A DNA stretch of 64,000 nucleotides, taken from Cyanobacteria bacterium TGS_CYA1 (lineage in GTDB: Bacteria; Cyanobacteriota; Vampirovibrionia; Obscuribacterales; Obscuribacteraceae). This document shows positions 1 to 9,069 of the stretch, one piece after another. The position numbers and the translations under genes are program-made. The first letter of the stretch is position 1. Each line of letters begins with the position of its first letter. The stretch is from positions 434,001 through 498,000 of the forward strand of contig JAHCIQ010000001.1 in NCBI GenBank assembly GCA_026129135.1, in the 5' to 3' direction. A model generated the notes under the pieces. It saw only the letters and a list, made by a program, of their open reading frames with translations, was not told the DNA's origin and made no database searches.

Positions 1-1
1 C

Positions 2-1636
2 GGAAAGCCAGCACCCGACGACCTTTTGGTAAACGTCCCGCGCTTATTGACCAGTTATTATTGCGATAAGCCCGATGTCAATGTGCCGGCAGAGCAAGTG
101 GCTTTCGGTACTTCCGGACACCGTGGATCGGCATTCAAGCGAGCATTCAACGAGGATCATATTTTAGCTATTACGCAAGCAATATGCGTTTACAGAAAAG
201 AAAACGGCATCGATGGGCCACTTTATCTTGGCATCGATACCCATGCATTGTCTGAACCAGCTTTTGCAAGTGCAATGGAAGTGCTTGCAGCAAACGACGT
301 CAACGTTATGATCGACGCAGATATGGGCTATACGCCAACGCCTGCAATTTCACTGGCGATTCTGCAATATAACAAAGGTCGTAAAAGCGGCTTGGCAGAC
401 GGTATTGTCATAACCCCTTCACACAATCCTCCCCAGGATGGTGGTTTCAAATATAATCCTCCATCGGGTGGTCCAGCCGATACCAATATCACAGACTGGA
501 TGCAGAAAAAAGCAAACGAATATCTTGCAAACGGACTGATGGACGTTAAGCGCATGGACTTCAGACAGGCGCTCAAAGCATCGACTACACATCGTTTCAA
601 TTACGTGGACATGTATGTCAAAGAGCTGGAATCGGTAATCGACATTCAGGCAATTCAAAAATCTGGTATCAAAGCTGGTGTCGATCCGCTTGGTGGAGCT
701 GGTGTCGCATTTTGGGAGGCATTGATAGACCGTTATAAATTGCCTATCGAAATGGTGAGCAAAAAAATCGATCCGACCTTCTCTTTCATGCATGTAGATT
801 GGGATGGCAAAATTCGGATGGATTGCTCGTCACCATATGCGATGGCAAGCTTGATTGATTTGCGCAACAAGTACGATATCGCTTTTGGAAATGATACTGA
901 TCATGACCGTCATGGAATCGTTACACCAGGCGGACTCATGAACCCAAATCATTATCTTGCAGTCGCAATTGAGTATCTTTTTTCTCACCGTGAAGGCTGG
1001 AAAAAAGACGCTGCTATCGGTAAGACATGTGTGAGTACGAGTTTGATAGACAGAGTTGCAAACAGAATCGGTCGTAAATTAATCGAAGTTCCAGTCGGCT
1101 TTAAATGGTTTGTAGATGGACTATTAGATGGTTCGCTTGGTTTTGGCGGCGAAGAAAGTGCAGGAGCATCTTTCTTGCGTAAGGACGGAAGTGTCTGGAC
1201 TACAGACAAAGACGGAATTATTCTTGCCTTACTGTCTGCTGAGATAACAGCGGTAACTGGCAAAAACCCAGGCGAACATTACAAGCAACTGGTTAAAGAA
1301 CTGGGCGAGCCAGCATATGCTCGAATCGACGCTGTAGCGACTCCAGAGCAGAAAGCAAAGCTGAAAAAACTTGCAGCAAGTGACGTAAAAGCAAAAGACT
1401 TTGCTGGAGAGAAAATAACCAAAATCGAAACTGCAGCAGCCGGAAACAATTCGGCTATCGGTGGATTAAAAGTATCAACCGATAACGGTTGGTTCGCAGC
1501 AAGACCGTCTGGAACCGAAGACGTTTATAAAATATACGCCGAAAGCTTCCTTGGCGAGGACCACCTCAAAAAGATTCAAACCGAAGCTCAAGAGCTCGTT
1601 AATACAGTGCTGTCTCCAACCGCTACGAGAAGCTAA
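2..1636 (+). CDS. pgm: Phosphoglucomutase (alpha-D-glucose), 5' end cut by window
   Basis: Interconverts glucose-1-phosphate and glucose-6-phosphate in the cytoplasm, linking glycogen and sugar-nucleotide synthesis with glycolysis. Family marks seen: [10 protein letters not shown] near the start, the phosphoserine loop [11 protein letters not shown], the metal loop NDTDHDRHG, the sugar loop GGEESAGAS, and the C-terminal phosphate-binding [12 protein letters not shown]. The collinear match to the E. coli Pgm type is strong. The reading frame is open to the left edge: codons 2-25 give GKPAPDDL, which aligns with the E. coli N-terminal region (GQPAQQSDL). The TTG at 26 is therefore an internal codon and the true start lies outside the window. 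The next gene begins 3 nt after the stop, so the two are probably co-transcribed. Confidence 0.96.
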   Translation, partial: GKPAPDDLLVNVPRLLTSYYCDKPDVNVPAEQVAFGTSGHRGSAFKRAFNEDHILAITQAICVYRKENGIDGPLYLGIDTHALSEPAFASAMEVLAANDVNVMIDADMGYTPTPAISLAILQYNKGRKSGLADGIVITPSHNPPQDGGFKYNPPSGGPADTNITDWMQKKANEYLANGLMDVKRMDFRQALKASTTHRFNYVDMYVKELESVIDIQAIQKSGIKAGVDPLGGAGVAFWEALIDRYKLPIEMVSKKIDPTFSFMHVDWDGKIRMDCSSPYAMASLIDLRNKYDIAFGNDTDHDRHGIVTPGGLMNPNHYLAVAIEYLFSHREGWKKDAAIGKTCVSTSLIDRVANRIGRKLIEVPVGFKWFVDGLLDGSLGFGGEESAGASFLRKDGSVWTTDKDGIILALLSAEITAVTGKNPGEHYKQLVKELGEPAYARIDAVATPEQKAKLKKLAASDVKAKDFAGEKITKIETAAAGNNSAIGGLKVSTDNGWFAARPSGTEDVYKIYAESFLGEDHLKKIQTEAQELVNTVLSPTATRS

Positions 1637-1639
1637 AAA

Positions 1640-2134
1640 ATGGAAGAATGGTTAGAACTTGAAATTCCGCAAATCGGTCACATTTTGGAATTTGCTTTTC
1701 CGCAAAATGACAGAATGTTGATCCGCACTCTCGATGGAATGTTTTCAGTTTTGCTCCAAGAAGACCCAGCTAAAGTCGAGAATGTAATGACTGTCGAAGA
1801 GGTTGAGGTTCTAGATAATGGCGATTCCTGGGGAACCGAGCAAAGCGATAAGCTTACTTTCGACCAAGAGGAATGGTTCTTTCATGGAGCTGAAGGCGGC
1901 GATGTAACGCTTTGCGATTTGAGCACCGGTGAGCGAATTGAAGTAGCTAACGATCGAAAGCACCTACTTTTGATAAATAGTGCAAATGAAAAGGTAGTTC
2001 AAAAAATTGACTTTGTAATATCCGATGATCCAGACGATTTCTCAATAGCCGGATTTTCTTTCGATGAAAAATATCTGGTATTGTGCACAAACGAGCAGTT
2101 GCGGGTCTTTGCCAAGGATGACGGCGGGTTTTAG
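1640..2134 (+). CDS. Hypothetical 164-aa protein downstream of pgm
   Basis: I do not recognise this protein. It has no signal peptide or membrane segment and is acidic, with many Asp and Glu. Short alternating hydrophobic stretches (for example DRMLIRTLDGMFSVLL, then KYLVLCTNEQLRVFA near the end) suggest beta strands, possibly of a small beta-propeller-like or WD-like fold; that reading is weak. The ATG lies 3 nt after the pgm stop, so translational coupling with pgm is likely and a role in the same carbohydrate context is possible but unproven. Codon use resembles the neighbours. Confidence 0.75.
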   Translation: MEEWLELEIPQIGHILEFAFPQNDRMLIRTLDGMFSVLLQEDPAKVENVMTVEEVEVLDNGDSWGTEQSDKLTFDQEEWFFHGAEGGDVTLCDLSTGERIEVANDRKHLLLINSANEKVVQKIDFVISDDPDDFSIAGFSFDEKYLVLCTNEQLRVFAKDDGGF

Positions 2135-2179
2135 GTTGTCATGATATAATCTGTTTGAAGCCCAAACAGGTTGTATTTG

Positions 2180-3214
2180 ATGAGCACCCAAATTACACGA
2201 CCCTGGTTGCGCCCTTTCATGGCTGGGCTATGCTTTATCGCTGTAATTTCAGGTTCCGTCAGTACCGGTACGTTTATCAAAAGTCAGTTTGCTTCATATG
2301 CTTTGCACGAGCAAGAGAGTAAATGGCGCGAAGAGATGGACCAGGGCATCGAAGCTTTTCGTGAAACCGCTTATTCGCTTGCCGATGCTCACTTTAGAGA
2401 GGCGTTAAAGGTATGTGCAGTTGACGGCGAGAATTACAGGAATTCGGCTAGATGGCTTGGAGTCACTCTCTATCACGAAGAGAAGGATCTGGAAGCTGTT
2501 CAAAAATTACAAAAGTCGCTTTATCTAACTCGCAAGGCATTTAAGAATGCTTCCTTCGAAACTGCCGACCTCACTTTGTGGAATGCGCGAGCTTTAGAAC
2601 GTGTTGGAAGTTATCCCCAAGCCGAGAAGCTTTATCTAGAAACATTGTCGATTTATAAAGAAATTACTGACCCGTTGTCGCCGAATTATATAGCCGCTTC
2701 GATTGATTTTGCGAATTTTTTGTGTGAGCAAAATCGTCTACAAGATGCTCTGCCTATCGCGCAAGAAGCTTATCTAGTCGATATTCAAGATTATGGTCTG
2801 CACAATTCAAGTACGCTGCAAGCTGGAAAGTGTCTTGCGAAGGTTTATAACCGGCTTGGTCGTCTTAGCGATGCCGAGCAGCTGCTCAATCAAAATCTGG
2901 AAATTTCTCGCCAGATCTATGGCGAAAAGACTTTGCAAACGGCTCAGTGTTATCTGGAGCTTGCAAATCACTGTCGTGCCACCAAAGATTTTGATCGAGC
3001 CGATTTATTGTATAAAGGCATTGTTGATATGCTCAAAGTGACGATCGGTCCAAGTCAAACGTTGCTGATTGAGACCGAGGCAAATTTTGCTCGCAGTCTT
3101 AGAGTGCAGGGGGAGAATGACTTAGCCAACCGGATGATTGAACAGTGTCAAAAGCATGTCGTTGCTCGCTACGGAGAGAGTCATCCGATAACTCTTTCTT
3201 TGAAAGTTCGTTGA
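2180..3214 (+). CDS. Membrane-anchored TPR protein
   Basis: A TPR protein with an N-terminal hydrophobic segment (around residues 12-30, GLCFIAVISGSVSTGTF) that acts as a signal anchor or uncleaved signal. The rest is helical repeats of the TPR_12/kinesin-light-chain type, in which pairs such as 'A..L..ALEI...YG..H' recur (QEAYLVDIQDYGLHNSST; NLEISRQIYGEKTLQTA; the last repeat has RYGESHPIT). TPR arrays usually hold protein partners; the partner here is unknown. A TTG lies three codons earlier at 2171, but the ATG at 2180 is preferred. The Shine-Dalgarno signal is weak. The protein is one of several exported TPR proteins in this window, which suggests a family expansion in this genome. Confidence 0.85.
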   Translation: MSTQITRPWLRPFMAGLCFIAVISGSVSTGTFIKSQFASYALHEQESKWREEMDQGIEAFRETAYSLADAHFREALKVCAVDGENYRNSARWLGVTLYHEEKDLEAVQKLQKSLYLTRKAFKNASFETADLTLWNARALERVGSYPQAEKLYLETLSIYKEITDPLSPNYIAASIDFANFLCEQNRLQDALPIAQEAYLVDIQDYGLHNSSTLQAGKCLAKVYNRLGRLSDAEQLLNQNLEISRQIYGEKTLQTAQCYLELANHCRATKDFDRADLLYKGIVDMLKVTIGPSQTLLIETEANFARSLRVQGENDLANRMIEQCQKHVVARYGESHPITLSLKVR

Positions 3215-3464
3215 TTATCTCGGCAGAAATTGTCATTGGGCTTTCGCAAGTAATTTTCCATCTACTGAAAATTTCACTTCAGCGACACAATTACTGTAAT
3301 CAGGTAAGGAAAAATAGTTTCTTCAAAAACTTTTTGCAACCGCATTTAAAAATTCATTCTTCGAATAATAGGATTGCTTATGAAGATAGCTATGTCTGTT
3401 TCGAAAGCTTGGACCAAAAGAACATTGCAAGCAACTGCAAAACTCGTTGAGAAGTTGCGAGTTC

Positions 3465-4127
3465 TCAATCGAGAACATCTGGTTTAGGCCACACTCTAAA
3501 AAATGCTTTTCCGATGACGCGGCTTTGATCTATTGGTCCATAAATATGGCTGTCCTCTGAATTGTTGCGATTATCTCCCAAGACAAATAGTTGACCTTTG
3601 GGTACCACGATTTGGTTGTTGCAAACTTCGAGCCCTGAGAAAGGCTGAATGAACTGTCGATAGGTGTTACTGCCGCATATATCACCAAGTACTTTTAGGT
3701 CGTATTCAGGCTTTTCGAGGATGTATTTTTCTTCGAGCAATTTGCCGTTAACAAAAACACCAATCTCGGATTTGATTTCTATGGTATCACCTGGTAAACC
3801 TATAACTCGTTTGATGAAAGCAACTTCGTTTGGAAAGATAGGAAGACCGGTTAATCTTCCCATCACTGCTGAAGGAGCATTACTTAGTTCGTGCCCACCC
3901 ATCTCAATAGGTGGGGGATAAAAAGTGATTATGTCGCCTCTTTTGAATTGCTTTTTCCACACTGTCACTTTTTCGGTCAATAATCTGTCATTTACTTTGA
4001 GCGTAGGCAGCATTGCTTCGCTTGGGATATATCGGGCTTCCAAAAAAAATCTCATCGTGATGAGTAGCGCAAAAGTTGTCACTATTCCTGCGATTGCGGT
4101 TCCTGTCACAGCAAGCAATGACTTCAT
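3465..4127 (-). CDS. lepB: Signal peptidase I homologue with Ala at the nucleophile position
   Basis: Type I signal peptidase (S26) homologue: one N-terminal membrane segment (residues 6-28) and a periplasmic domain. Box B reads IPSEAMLPTL (34-43). In E. coli LepB the box is PSGSM, with the second Ser (just before Met) as nucleophile; here that residue is Ala38 (codon GCA, complement of 4014-4016). The general-base Lys is kept (K106 in IKRVIGLPGD) and box E is kept (GDNRNNSEDS). As read, the catalytic dyad is incomplete while every other box is intact. It could be an inactive or chaperone-like paralogue, could use Ser36, or could belong to a subfamily with this change. It overlaps the upstream membrane-protein gene by 4 nt. 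The family is certain; activity is doubtful. Confidence 0.9.
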   Translation of the reverse strand: MKSLLAVTGTAIAGIVTTFALLITMRFFLEARYIPSEAMLPTLKVNDRLLTEKVTVWKKQFKRGDIITFYPPPIEMGGHELSNAPSAVMGRLTGLPIFPNEVAFIKRVIGLPGDTIEIKSEIGVFVNGKLLEEKYILEKPEYDLKVLGDICGSNTYRQFIQPFSGLEVCNNQIVVPKGQLFVLGDNRNNSEDSHIYGPIDQSRVIGKAFFRVWPKPDVLD

Positions 4128-4741
4128 CTTTCAGTAGCTCCGCTTCTAGCTGCATACAGGCGGCAAAAGAAAATGGTAATTACAAACTCGAGTATTAGAG
4201 CGAAAATCGCAGTTAAGTAATCGAGCAGACCCACGACCACGAAAATTAAAAGGATTGGAAGGAATAATCCAGCGGTCATTTTAAAACTGGTATTAATTGA
4301 TTCTATGGGTGACTTACCGTCGACCACGCATATCCAGCTTAAGGACAAGCGAACAGCAAGAATAATTCCTGGCACAATAAGAAGAACGAGCCCGGAAACA
4401 ACCGCAAGTGTGGCAAAAATTGTCGTGAGTAGTGAATAAAGACCCTTTTTAAAATCGATTCGAAGATCTTTCCAATTCTCTTTTCGTTTTAGAGAAATTG
4501 TCTTGAAGAACTTGAGATAAGGAACTAGAAGAAAAGAAGTTGTTGCCAAACTAGCTAAGACAAAGGCCAATAAGTTCCAGCCTTTAAAATCGATTAAGAG
4601 GGCAAAGGTTATACAAGCCACGACTAACGGTATCCAGCAGCGCAAAAAATAAACGACTGATAGTGAAAGCCAGTTGTCCCTGAAGACCTGCCAAGATTCT
4701 TTCAATTCATTTATTGGATTGAATTGACTGTCGTTTTGCAT
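4124..4741 (-). CDS. Multi-pass membrane protein (YciC/DUF975-like)
   Basis: 205-residue integral membrane protein with about five or six hydrophobic helices. The cytoplasmic N-terminus reads NPINELKESWQVFRDNWLSL, and the middle holds the segment VPGIILAVRLSLSWICVVDG followed by KSPIESINTSFKMT. This 'PGI..A.R....P.V.DG..P.EA...S' pattern is typical of YciC/DUF975/GDPD-membrane-domain proteins, whose biochemical role is not settled. Its stop overlaps the start of the signal peptidase homologue by 4 nt (ATGA arrangement), so the two form a coupled pair. Family assignment is by pattern only. Confidence 0.8.
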   Translation of the reverse strand: MQNDSQFNPINELKESWQVFRDNWLSLSVVYFLRCWIPLVVACITFALLIDFKGWNLLAFVLASLATTSFLLVPYLKFFKTISLKRKENWKDLRIDFKKGLYSLLTTIFATLAVVSGLVLLIVPGIILAVRLSLSWICVVDGKSPIESINTSFKMTAGLFLPILLIFVVVGLLDYLTAIFALILEFVITIFFCRLYAARSGATER

Positions 4742-4775
4742 CGCCCTATTTATTAACCCCTTTTAGACTAACACA

Positions 4776-6077
4776 ATGCGGAATGCTAAGCTGAAAGAAA
4801 TGAGAATCGAAATTGCAGCCGCTATTCTAATCTTTTTACTTTCGCCTTTGCCGGCGTTCAGTAAGCCGTCTCAAGCCGATCTCGATAAGGCGAACGCGCT
4901 TCTTTATACTTTGGACCCTGAGTTTTATCCGTTTGTTGGGGCAAAATTAAAAAGTGGCAAGGACATGGCTGTCTGGCATGAATTTTATGCGAGATCCGGC
5001 TTTGGACGCGGTGCTGTAAGTATCGATAAATTTCACTTTGAAAATGCCAGAGCGGCAGCAAGGCTGGAACCTGCTAACGGACATATTCTTACTACTTATG
5101 CGCTTATTCTTGCTTACAAGAAGAAAACGGCAGTGGCTCAGCAACTAATCGATCGTGTTCTTAAGTCTATGCCAAACGATGCAAGAGCTCATGCCGCTCA
5201 AGCCCTTATTGCCGTTGATAGAGGTGATCTCGATTTTGCCAACTCCGAGATGGAATTGGCAGTCCAGCTGAACAACAAAGATCCTGAGGTCAACAGCATT
5301 GCGTATCAATTTTATAGAAAAACGATCAATCCAAAAATGGCTTTAGCCACGCTCGATCGTTGGGTGAAAGTAAGACCTAAAGATATTTTTGCGTTGCGAA
5401 ATCGAGCAGACTTCTACAGAGTAGATGAGAAATATGCAAAGTCAATTGCAGACTGCAAGGCTGCCCTTGCAATAAATCCCCACTACGACGACGCTCGTGT
5501 TGTCTTGATTCATGCGCTAATTGAAATGAAGGATTATGCAGGGGTAATCAGGGAATCGAACAAGCTTTTAGGCAAAGACAAAATGTCTGTGCCGTTCGCT
5601 CATACATGGGAGCGAAGAGGCGATGCTTACTCGGCTTTGAAGGATTATCGCAAAGCGATTGGCGACTATTCTAACGTAATAAAGATTTTCAACTCTGACC
5701 ACGGTGATACCAAATACGATGCGTCGACTGTTCACCTTGATTCTTACCAGCAACAGATTTATTTGCGCTCCTGGCTTGCTCGCTGCAATATGTACGGAAA
5801 AATAGGCGATGTTGCTGCTGCATTGAAGTATATTGATTCTTTACTGGCCGTAAGACCAACAGAAGCGGGGGCCGTGTTTTTGCGTGCCAGAATAAATTCG
5901 GAAAACGGAAAGTACGACGCAGCGCTCAAAGATATCGATCGCTTAATTGCTTCCGACCCAGATGTTGCGGAGTGGTACAGGCTCAAGGCACAGATTTACC
6001 GCAAGATGAAAAAGGAAGCAGAAGCTTTGAAAACGGAAAAAACTTTGAAGAATTTAGAGCGATTTGGTGCGCGGTGA
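4776..6077 (+). CDS. Exported TPR-repeat protein
   Basis: 433-residue protein with an N-terminal signal sequence (hydrophobic core AAAILIFLLSPLPAFS, probable cleavage before KPSQ) followed by about eight TPR units. Examples are DFYRVDEKYAKSIADCKAAL, KDYRKAIGDYSNVI and NGKYDAALKDIDRLI, each with the usual small/large residue spacing. It probably sits in the periplasm and mediates protein contacts. An internal ATG at 4800 would give a more compact signal peptide (MRIEIAAAIL) and is an equally good start. It is transcribed away from the preceding membrane gene, so 4742-4775 must hold two divergent starts in very little space. Confidence 0.85.
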   Translation: MRNAKLKEMRIEIAAAILIFLLSPLPAFSKPSQADLDKANALLYTLDPEFYPFVGAKLKSGKDMAVWHEFYARSGFGRGAVSIDKFHFENARAAARLEPANGHILTTYALILAYKKKTAVAQQLIDRVLKSMPNDARAHAAQALIAVDRGDLDFANSEMELAVQLNNKDPEVNSIAYQFYRKTINPKMALATLDRWVKVRPKDIFALRNRADFYRVDEKYAKSIADCKAALAINPHYDDARVVLIHALIEMKDYAGVIRESNKLLGKDKMSVPFAHTWERRGDAYSALKDYRKAIGDYSNVIKIFNSDHGDTKYDASTVHLDSYQQQIYLRSWLARCNMYGKIGDVAAALKYIDSLLAVRPTEAGAVFLRARINSENGKYDAALKDIDRLIASDPDVAEWYRLKAQIYRKMKKEAEALKTEKTLKNLERFGAR

Positions 6078-6099
6078 TGGCCTACCCTGATAGTGGAAC

Positions 6100-8721
6100 T
6101 TATATTTTGAGCACCGTCACAGCGCATGGTGCGTTTCGTAGAACGAAATTGATAGTATGACCAAAGAAAAGGTTTTTGCCTAACTTGGGTTCGGCGCCAA
6201 GGACTATTAAGTCGATATTGTGCTGGTCTGCAGTCATAACTACAGCTTGGGCCGGAAGAGCTTTGGTTTGGACCATCAATGGGTCGAAATCGACGTCCAG
6301 AGCTTTGGATAAATCTTTGAGACTGGCTTCGATTTCTTTGTTTACGTGATTTTGAATTTTGATACCGCTTTGAGTGTATTCGCTATAAAGTTCGTCTACG
6401 TCAGATTCTACGATAGACAAACAGGTAACACTTGCATCGAGCGATTTTGCAAGTGAAATTGCGAATTCGGCTGCGGCTAAAGACAATTCACTTCCACTCA
6501 CTGGCACGAGCACCTTTTTAATTACTCTATTGCCGGTGGGATCTGGATCGTAAATAACCAGTGTATGATTTGTGGTATTGAGTATGACACTATCAACCAG
6601 TTCGCCAAAAACGTAATCGGCGTCTGCGGCAGGTTCGTCTGTCGCCATAATAATGAGGTCGTAGCCTCTATTTGCTTCTTCGGTGATTGCTTCAAGTTTG
6701 CTTTCCGAGGTTGCGGTTTTTTGCAGAAGGCTCACATATTTTTTATTCAAAATAGATGATATGAAAGAAAAAAGATGGTGTGGATCGGTGTCAGGTTCTT
6801 TAACCCAAAGTGCTGTAGTTTCGATCACTTGTGATTGCCCGATACTATTTAAGAGGTGTGATATGAAGGGATTTCTGCGTTTATCCGAAATCGGTAGCAG
6901 GACGCGTCTTATCGAACTCAAGATGGTTTGCGCTTTGCGCTCCTCTTGTTTTATGCGTTCTTTCTGCTCTTGTGTTACTTTCACTTTGCTCATGCACTTT
7001 TTCATCAATGGAGCAGTAACAGCCGTTGAGAAAAGGGAGACGAAAATCACTACTGCATACATATCGAGCGAAATGATATTGAGCGAATATCCTAACATGG
7101 CAAGAATTAGTCCCAATGAGCCTTTAGCATTTGCGCCAACGCCAACCGATAACGCTTCATGCGTACCGATACCAGTTAATCTCCCGGCAAGATAGCAAGT
7201 TGCCAGTTTGGACAAAATTGTTGCAAGCGAAATCAATATCGTTATGGTGCCAAGCATCGGGTCGAGAAGCGAACTCAAGTTGACGCTCAATCCAGATGAA
7301 GCAAAAAATATAGGGGCGAAAAAGCCCATGGTCACTGTTTCTAATGGTTTCACAACTTTGTGATTGATTACTGGAGCTTGCGAAAGAATAACACCAGCTG
7401 CAAATGCGCCAAGAACGATATGTACGCCAAGTGCTTGCGTGGTGGCGGCGCAAGATAAAAGCAAGACAACCATGGCTGTGATGAGTGCTTCTTTGCTCGA
7501 TACATGATCGTTGACCCATCTCAAAATAGTAAAGAAGACTGGTCTGCCAAAATACATGATGGCAAGAAAACATGCAGTGCCGATTATGGCAACCAATATT
7601 GGATTAGCGCCGCTGCCTTCTTGAGACCCAGACAAGACAACGATTACAGCAAGCAATAAACAACAAAGCAAATCGTGCACAAGAGATGTACCGATAACCA
7701 GTTGACCGGTATCGAGTTTGAGCATTTTCATGTCCATCAAAATTTTTGCCACCACCGGAACCGATGATGCGGCAAAAACTGTACCTATAAAAACAGCGAA
7801 GGCAAGCTTGTTTTGAGTGCTTCCCATCAAAACATCAGGCATCATCAAAGAGCCAAGCGCGCCAATAATAAGTGGACCTGCAAGACCGATAGTCCCAAAA
7901 TAAAGGAGAGGTTTGCCAAGTTTTTTGAGCATTGATGCATCGGTTTCCATTCCTGTCATCATGAGCAGGAATGAAACGCCAATCCAGGAAACGACTTCGA
8001 TTAGTCGCGACTGTGAGCCGTCGTTTGGAAAAAGCATATTTGAAAGGTCTGGCATGAAAGCGCCAAAAAAGGTCTGACCCAAAAGTAATCCAGCAAAAAT
8101 TTGACCAATGATTGCAGGCTGTCCCAGGCGGACCATAATTTCGCCGCAGACGAGAGAAGTGAAAAGCAGAATCGCAATCTCTATAAATAGAAGGAGAACT
8201 GCGTGCTCGCTCAGGTTGGAATTGGTCTTTTTCTCGCCCTGGGGGGCGGTTCCGGCTTTTTGAGCCTCTTTTTTCACATCCTTTATATGTGATCTGATTT
8301 TCTCCATCCAATCATTGGCTAAAGCGTCGGCAGATTTTTCGCTTACCTGGCAATCAAGGGGACGGACGCTGCAAATAATGCTCTCGTCCAGACGAATAAC
8401 GGGTATTCCGTCTATACCGGTTTTTATATTCAACTGATTGAGGTCGGCTCGCGGGTCGGCAACTATATCTTCCAGGCGCTCATTTATGCGTTCGCCACGC
8501 TCAAGTGCCGAAATGAACCTTGTATTAGTTACAGAAAAGATTTTTTCTTTGCCTACATATATGTCGCAAAACTCTGTGGGCTCATTGCCATACTGGTAAT
8601 TGGTTTGAGCACAAGACGGCAGAGGTGTTAAGGCTGTCCATAAGAGGACGAGCAAAACAAGCAGTCTAGTTTTTAGTGCTTTTGAGTCCGTGTTTTTCAA
8701 GCAATTTCTCCGAAAACTCAT
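6100..8721 (-). CDS. CPA2 cation/proton antiporter with two C-terminal USP domains
   Basis: A KefB/Na+/H+-exchanger-type antiporter with unusual ends. After a signal-like segment (TRLLVLLVLLWTALTPLPSCAQ) comes a periplasmic region of about 150 residues carrying a DPRADLNQLNIKTGIDGIP stretch. The antiporter core of about 12 helices follows (for example GQIFAGLLLGQTFFG, VHDLLCCLLL, GVGANAKGSLGLILAMLGY). The last 260 residues hold two universal-stress-protein-like units; the first is degenerate, and the second begins KKVLVPVSGSELSLAAAEFA and ends in the usual APCAVTVL strand. It probably exchanges K+ or Na+ for H+ under control of a nucleotide bound to the USP domains. The frame is open up to 8850. 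I chose the ATG at 8721, but a TTG at 8700 has a better-placed GGAG. Confidence 0.9.
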   Translation of the reverse strand: MSFRRNCLKNTDSKALKTRLLVLLVLLWTALTPLPSCAQTNYQYGNEPTEFCDIYVGKEKIFSVTNTRFISALERGERINERLEDIVADPRADLNQLNIKTGIDGIPVIRLDESIICSVRPLDCQVSEKSADALANDWMEKIRSHIKDVKKEAQKAGTAPQGEKKTNSNLSEHAVLLLFIEIAILLFTSLVCGEIMVRLGQPAIIGQIFAGLLLGQTFFGAFMPDLSNMLFPNDGSQSRLIEVVSWIGVSFLLMMTGMETDASMLKKLGKPLLYFGTIGLAGPLIIGALGSLMMPDVLMGSTQNKLAFAVFIGTVFAASSVPVVAKILMDMKMLKLDTGQLVIGTSLVHDLLCCLLLAVIVVLSGSQEGSGANPILVAIIGTACFLAIMYFGRPVFFTILRWVNDHVSSKEALITAMVVLLLSCAATTQALGVHIVLGAFAAGVILSQAPVINHKVVKPLETVTMGFFAPIFFASSGLSVNLSSLLDPMLGTITILISLATILSKLATCYLAGRLTGIGTHEALSVGVGANAKGSLGLILAMLGYSLNIISLDMYAVVIFVSLFSTAVTAPLMKKCMSKVKVTQEQKERIKQEERKAQTILSSIRRVLLPISDKRRNPFISHLLNSIGQSQVIETTALWVKEPDTDPHHLFSFISSILNKKYVSLLQKTATSESKLEAITEEANRGYDLIIMATDEPAADADYVFGELVDSVILNTTNHTLVIYDPDPTGNRVIKKVLVPVSGSELSLAAAEFAISLAKSLDASVTCLSIVESDVDELYSEYTQSGIKIQNHVNKEIEASLKDLSKALDVDFDPLMVQTKALPAQAVVMTADQHNIDLIVLGAEPKLGKNLFFGHTINFVLRNAPCAVTVLKI

Positions 8722-9069
8722 ACTAACATTTGCTGTTCCAGTTGCCTTGTGAGTACACGTAAAAAATGACGCTGCACTGTCCGGGCTACAGTATGGAATA
8801 CATTTCTTTTTTGTGGTCAAGGTGAAAAAATGTGTCCGGGAAGTCCGCAAAAGTCAGTAAAAATAGGATTGTATGGCGCTTTTGTTGTCAAAAAAATTTT
8901 TTCAGTTTTGTATTCTACAGGCTACAAAAGCTATTGATCTATCGGGTGGCGGGTAGTATATTGAATACAGTGACACCCTGAAGTTCACCAAAACAAATCA
9001 ATCAACCAGCAAATGAGCGCCAACTGAGAAACGGTTGGGCCCGACTTTTGCCATCCAAGGAGATTCACA
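8722..9069. other. Gene-free region between antiporter and sigma factor
   Basis: About 350 nt with no convincing gene. It holds the likely antiporter promoter on the minus strand, a run of A and T near 8890-8902, a good plus-strand promoter at 8934-8962, and then a leader of about 100 nt before the sigma gene. In the leader GCGCCAAC (9017-9024) can pair with GTTGGGC (9034-9040). A Shine-Dalgarno AAGGAGA lies just before the sigma ATG at 9070. Confidence 0.6.
8934..8962 (+). promoter_or_regulatory. Candidate sigma-70 promoter for the sigma factor gene
   Basis: TTGATC at 8934-8939 and TATATT at 8957-8962 are separated by 17 nt, close to the consensus layout. Transcription would start near 8969, giving a leader of about 100 nt. 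Assigned by eye only. Confidence 0.5.

Noticed and set aside
26-30. TTG at 26 as the start of phosphoglucomutase
   Set aside because: The frame is open to the left edge and codons 2-25 align with the usual N-terminal region, so the TTG is internal.
3145-3450. Open frame of about 100 aa after the first TPR gene
   Set aside because: It overlaps the TPR gene in another frame, has no ribosome site and no family-like pattern.
3461-3476. GTTCTC-AATC-GAGAAC hairpin at the end of the signal peptidase gene
   Set aside because: Stem of only 6 bp and no T-run on the coding strand, so a terminator role is not supported.
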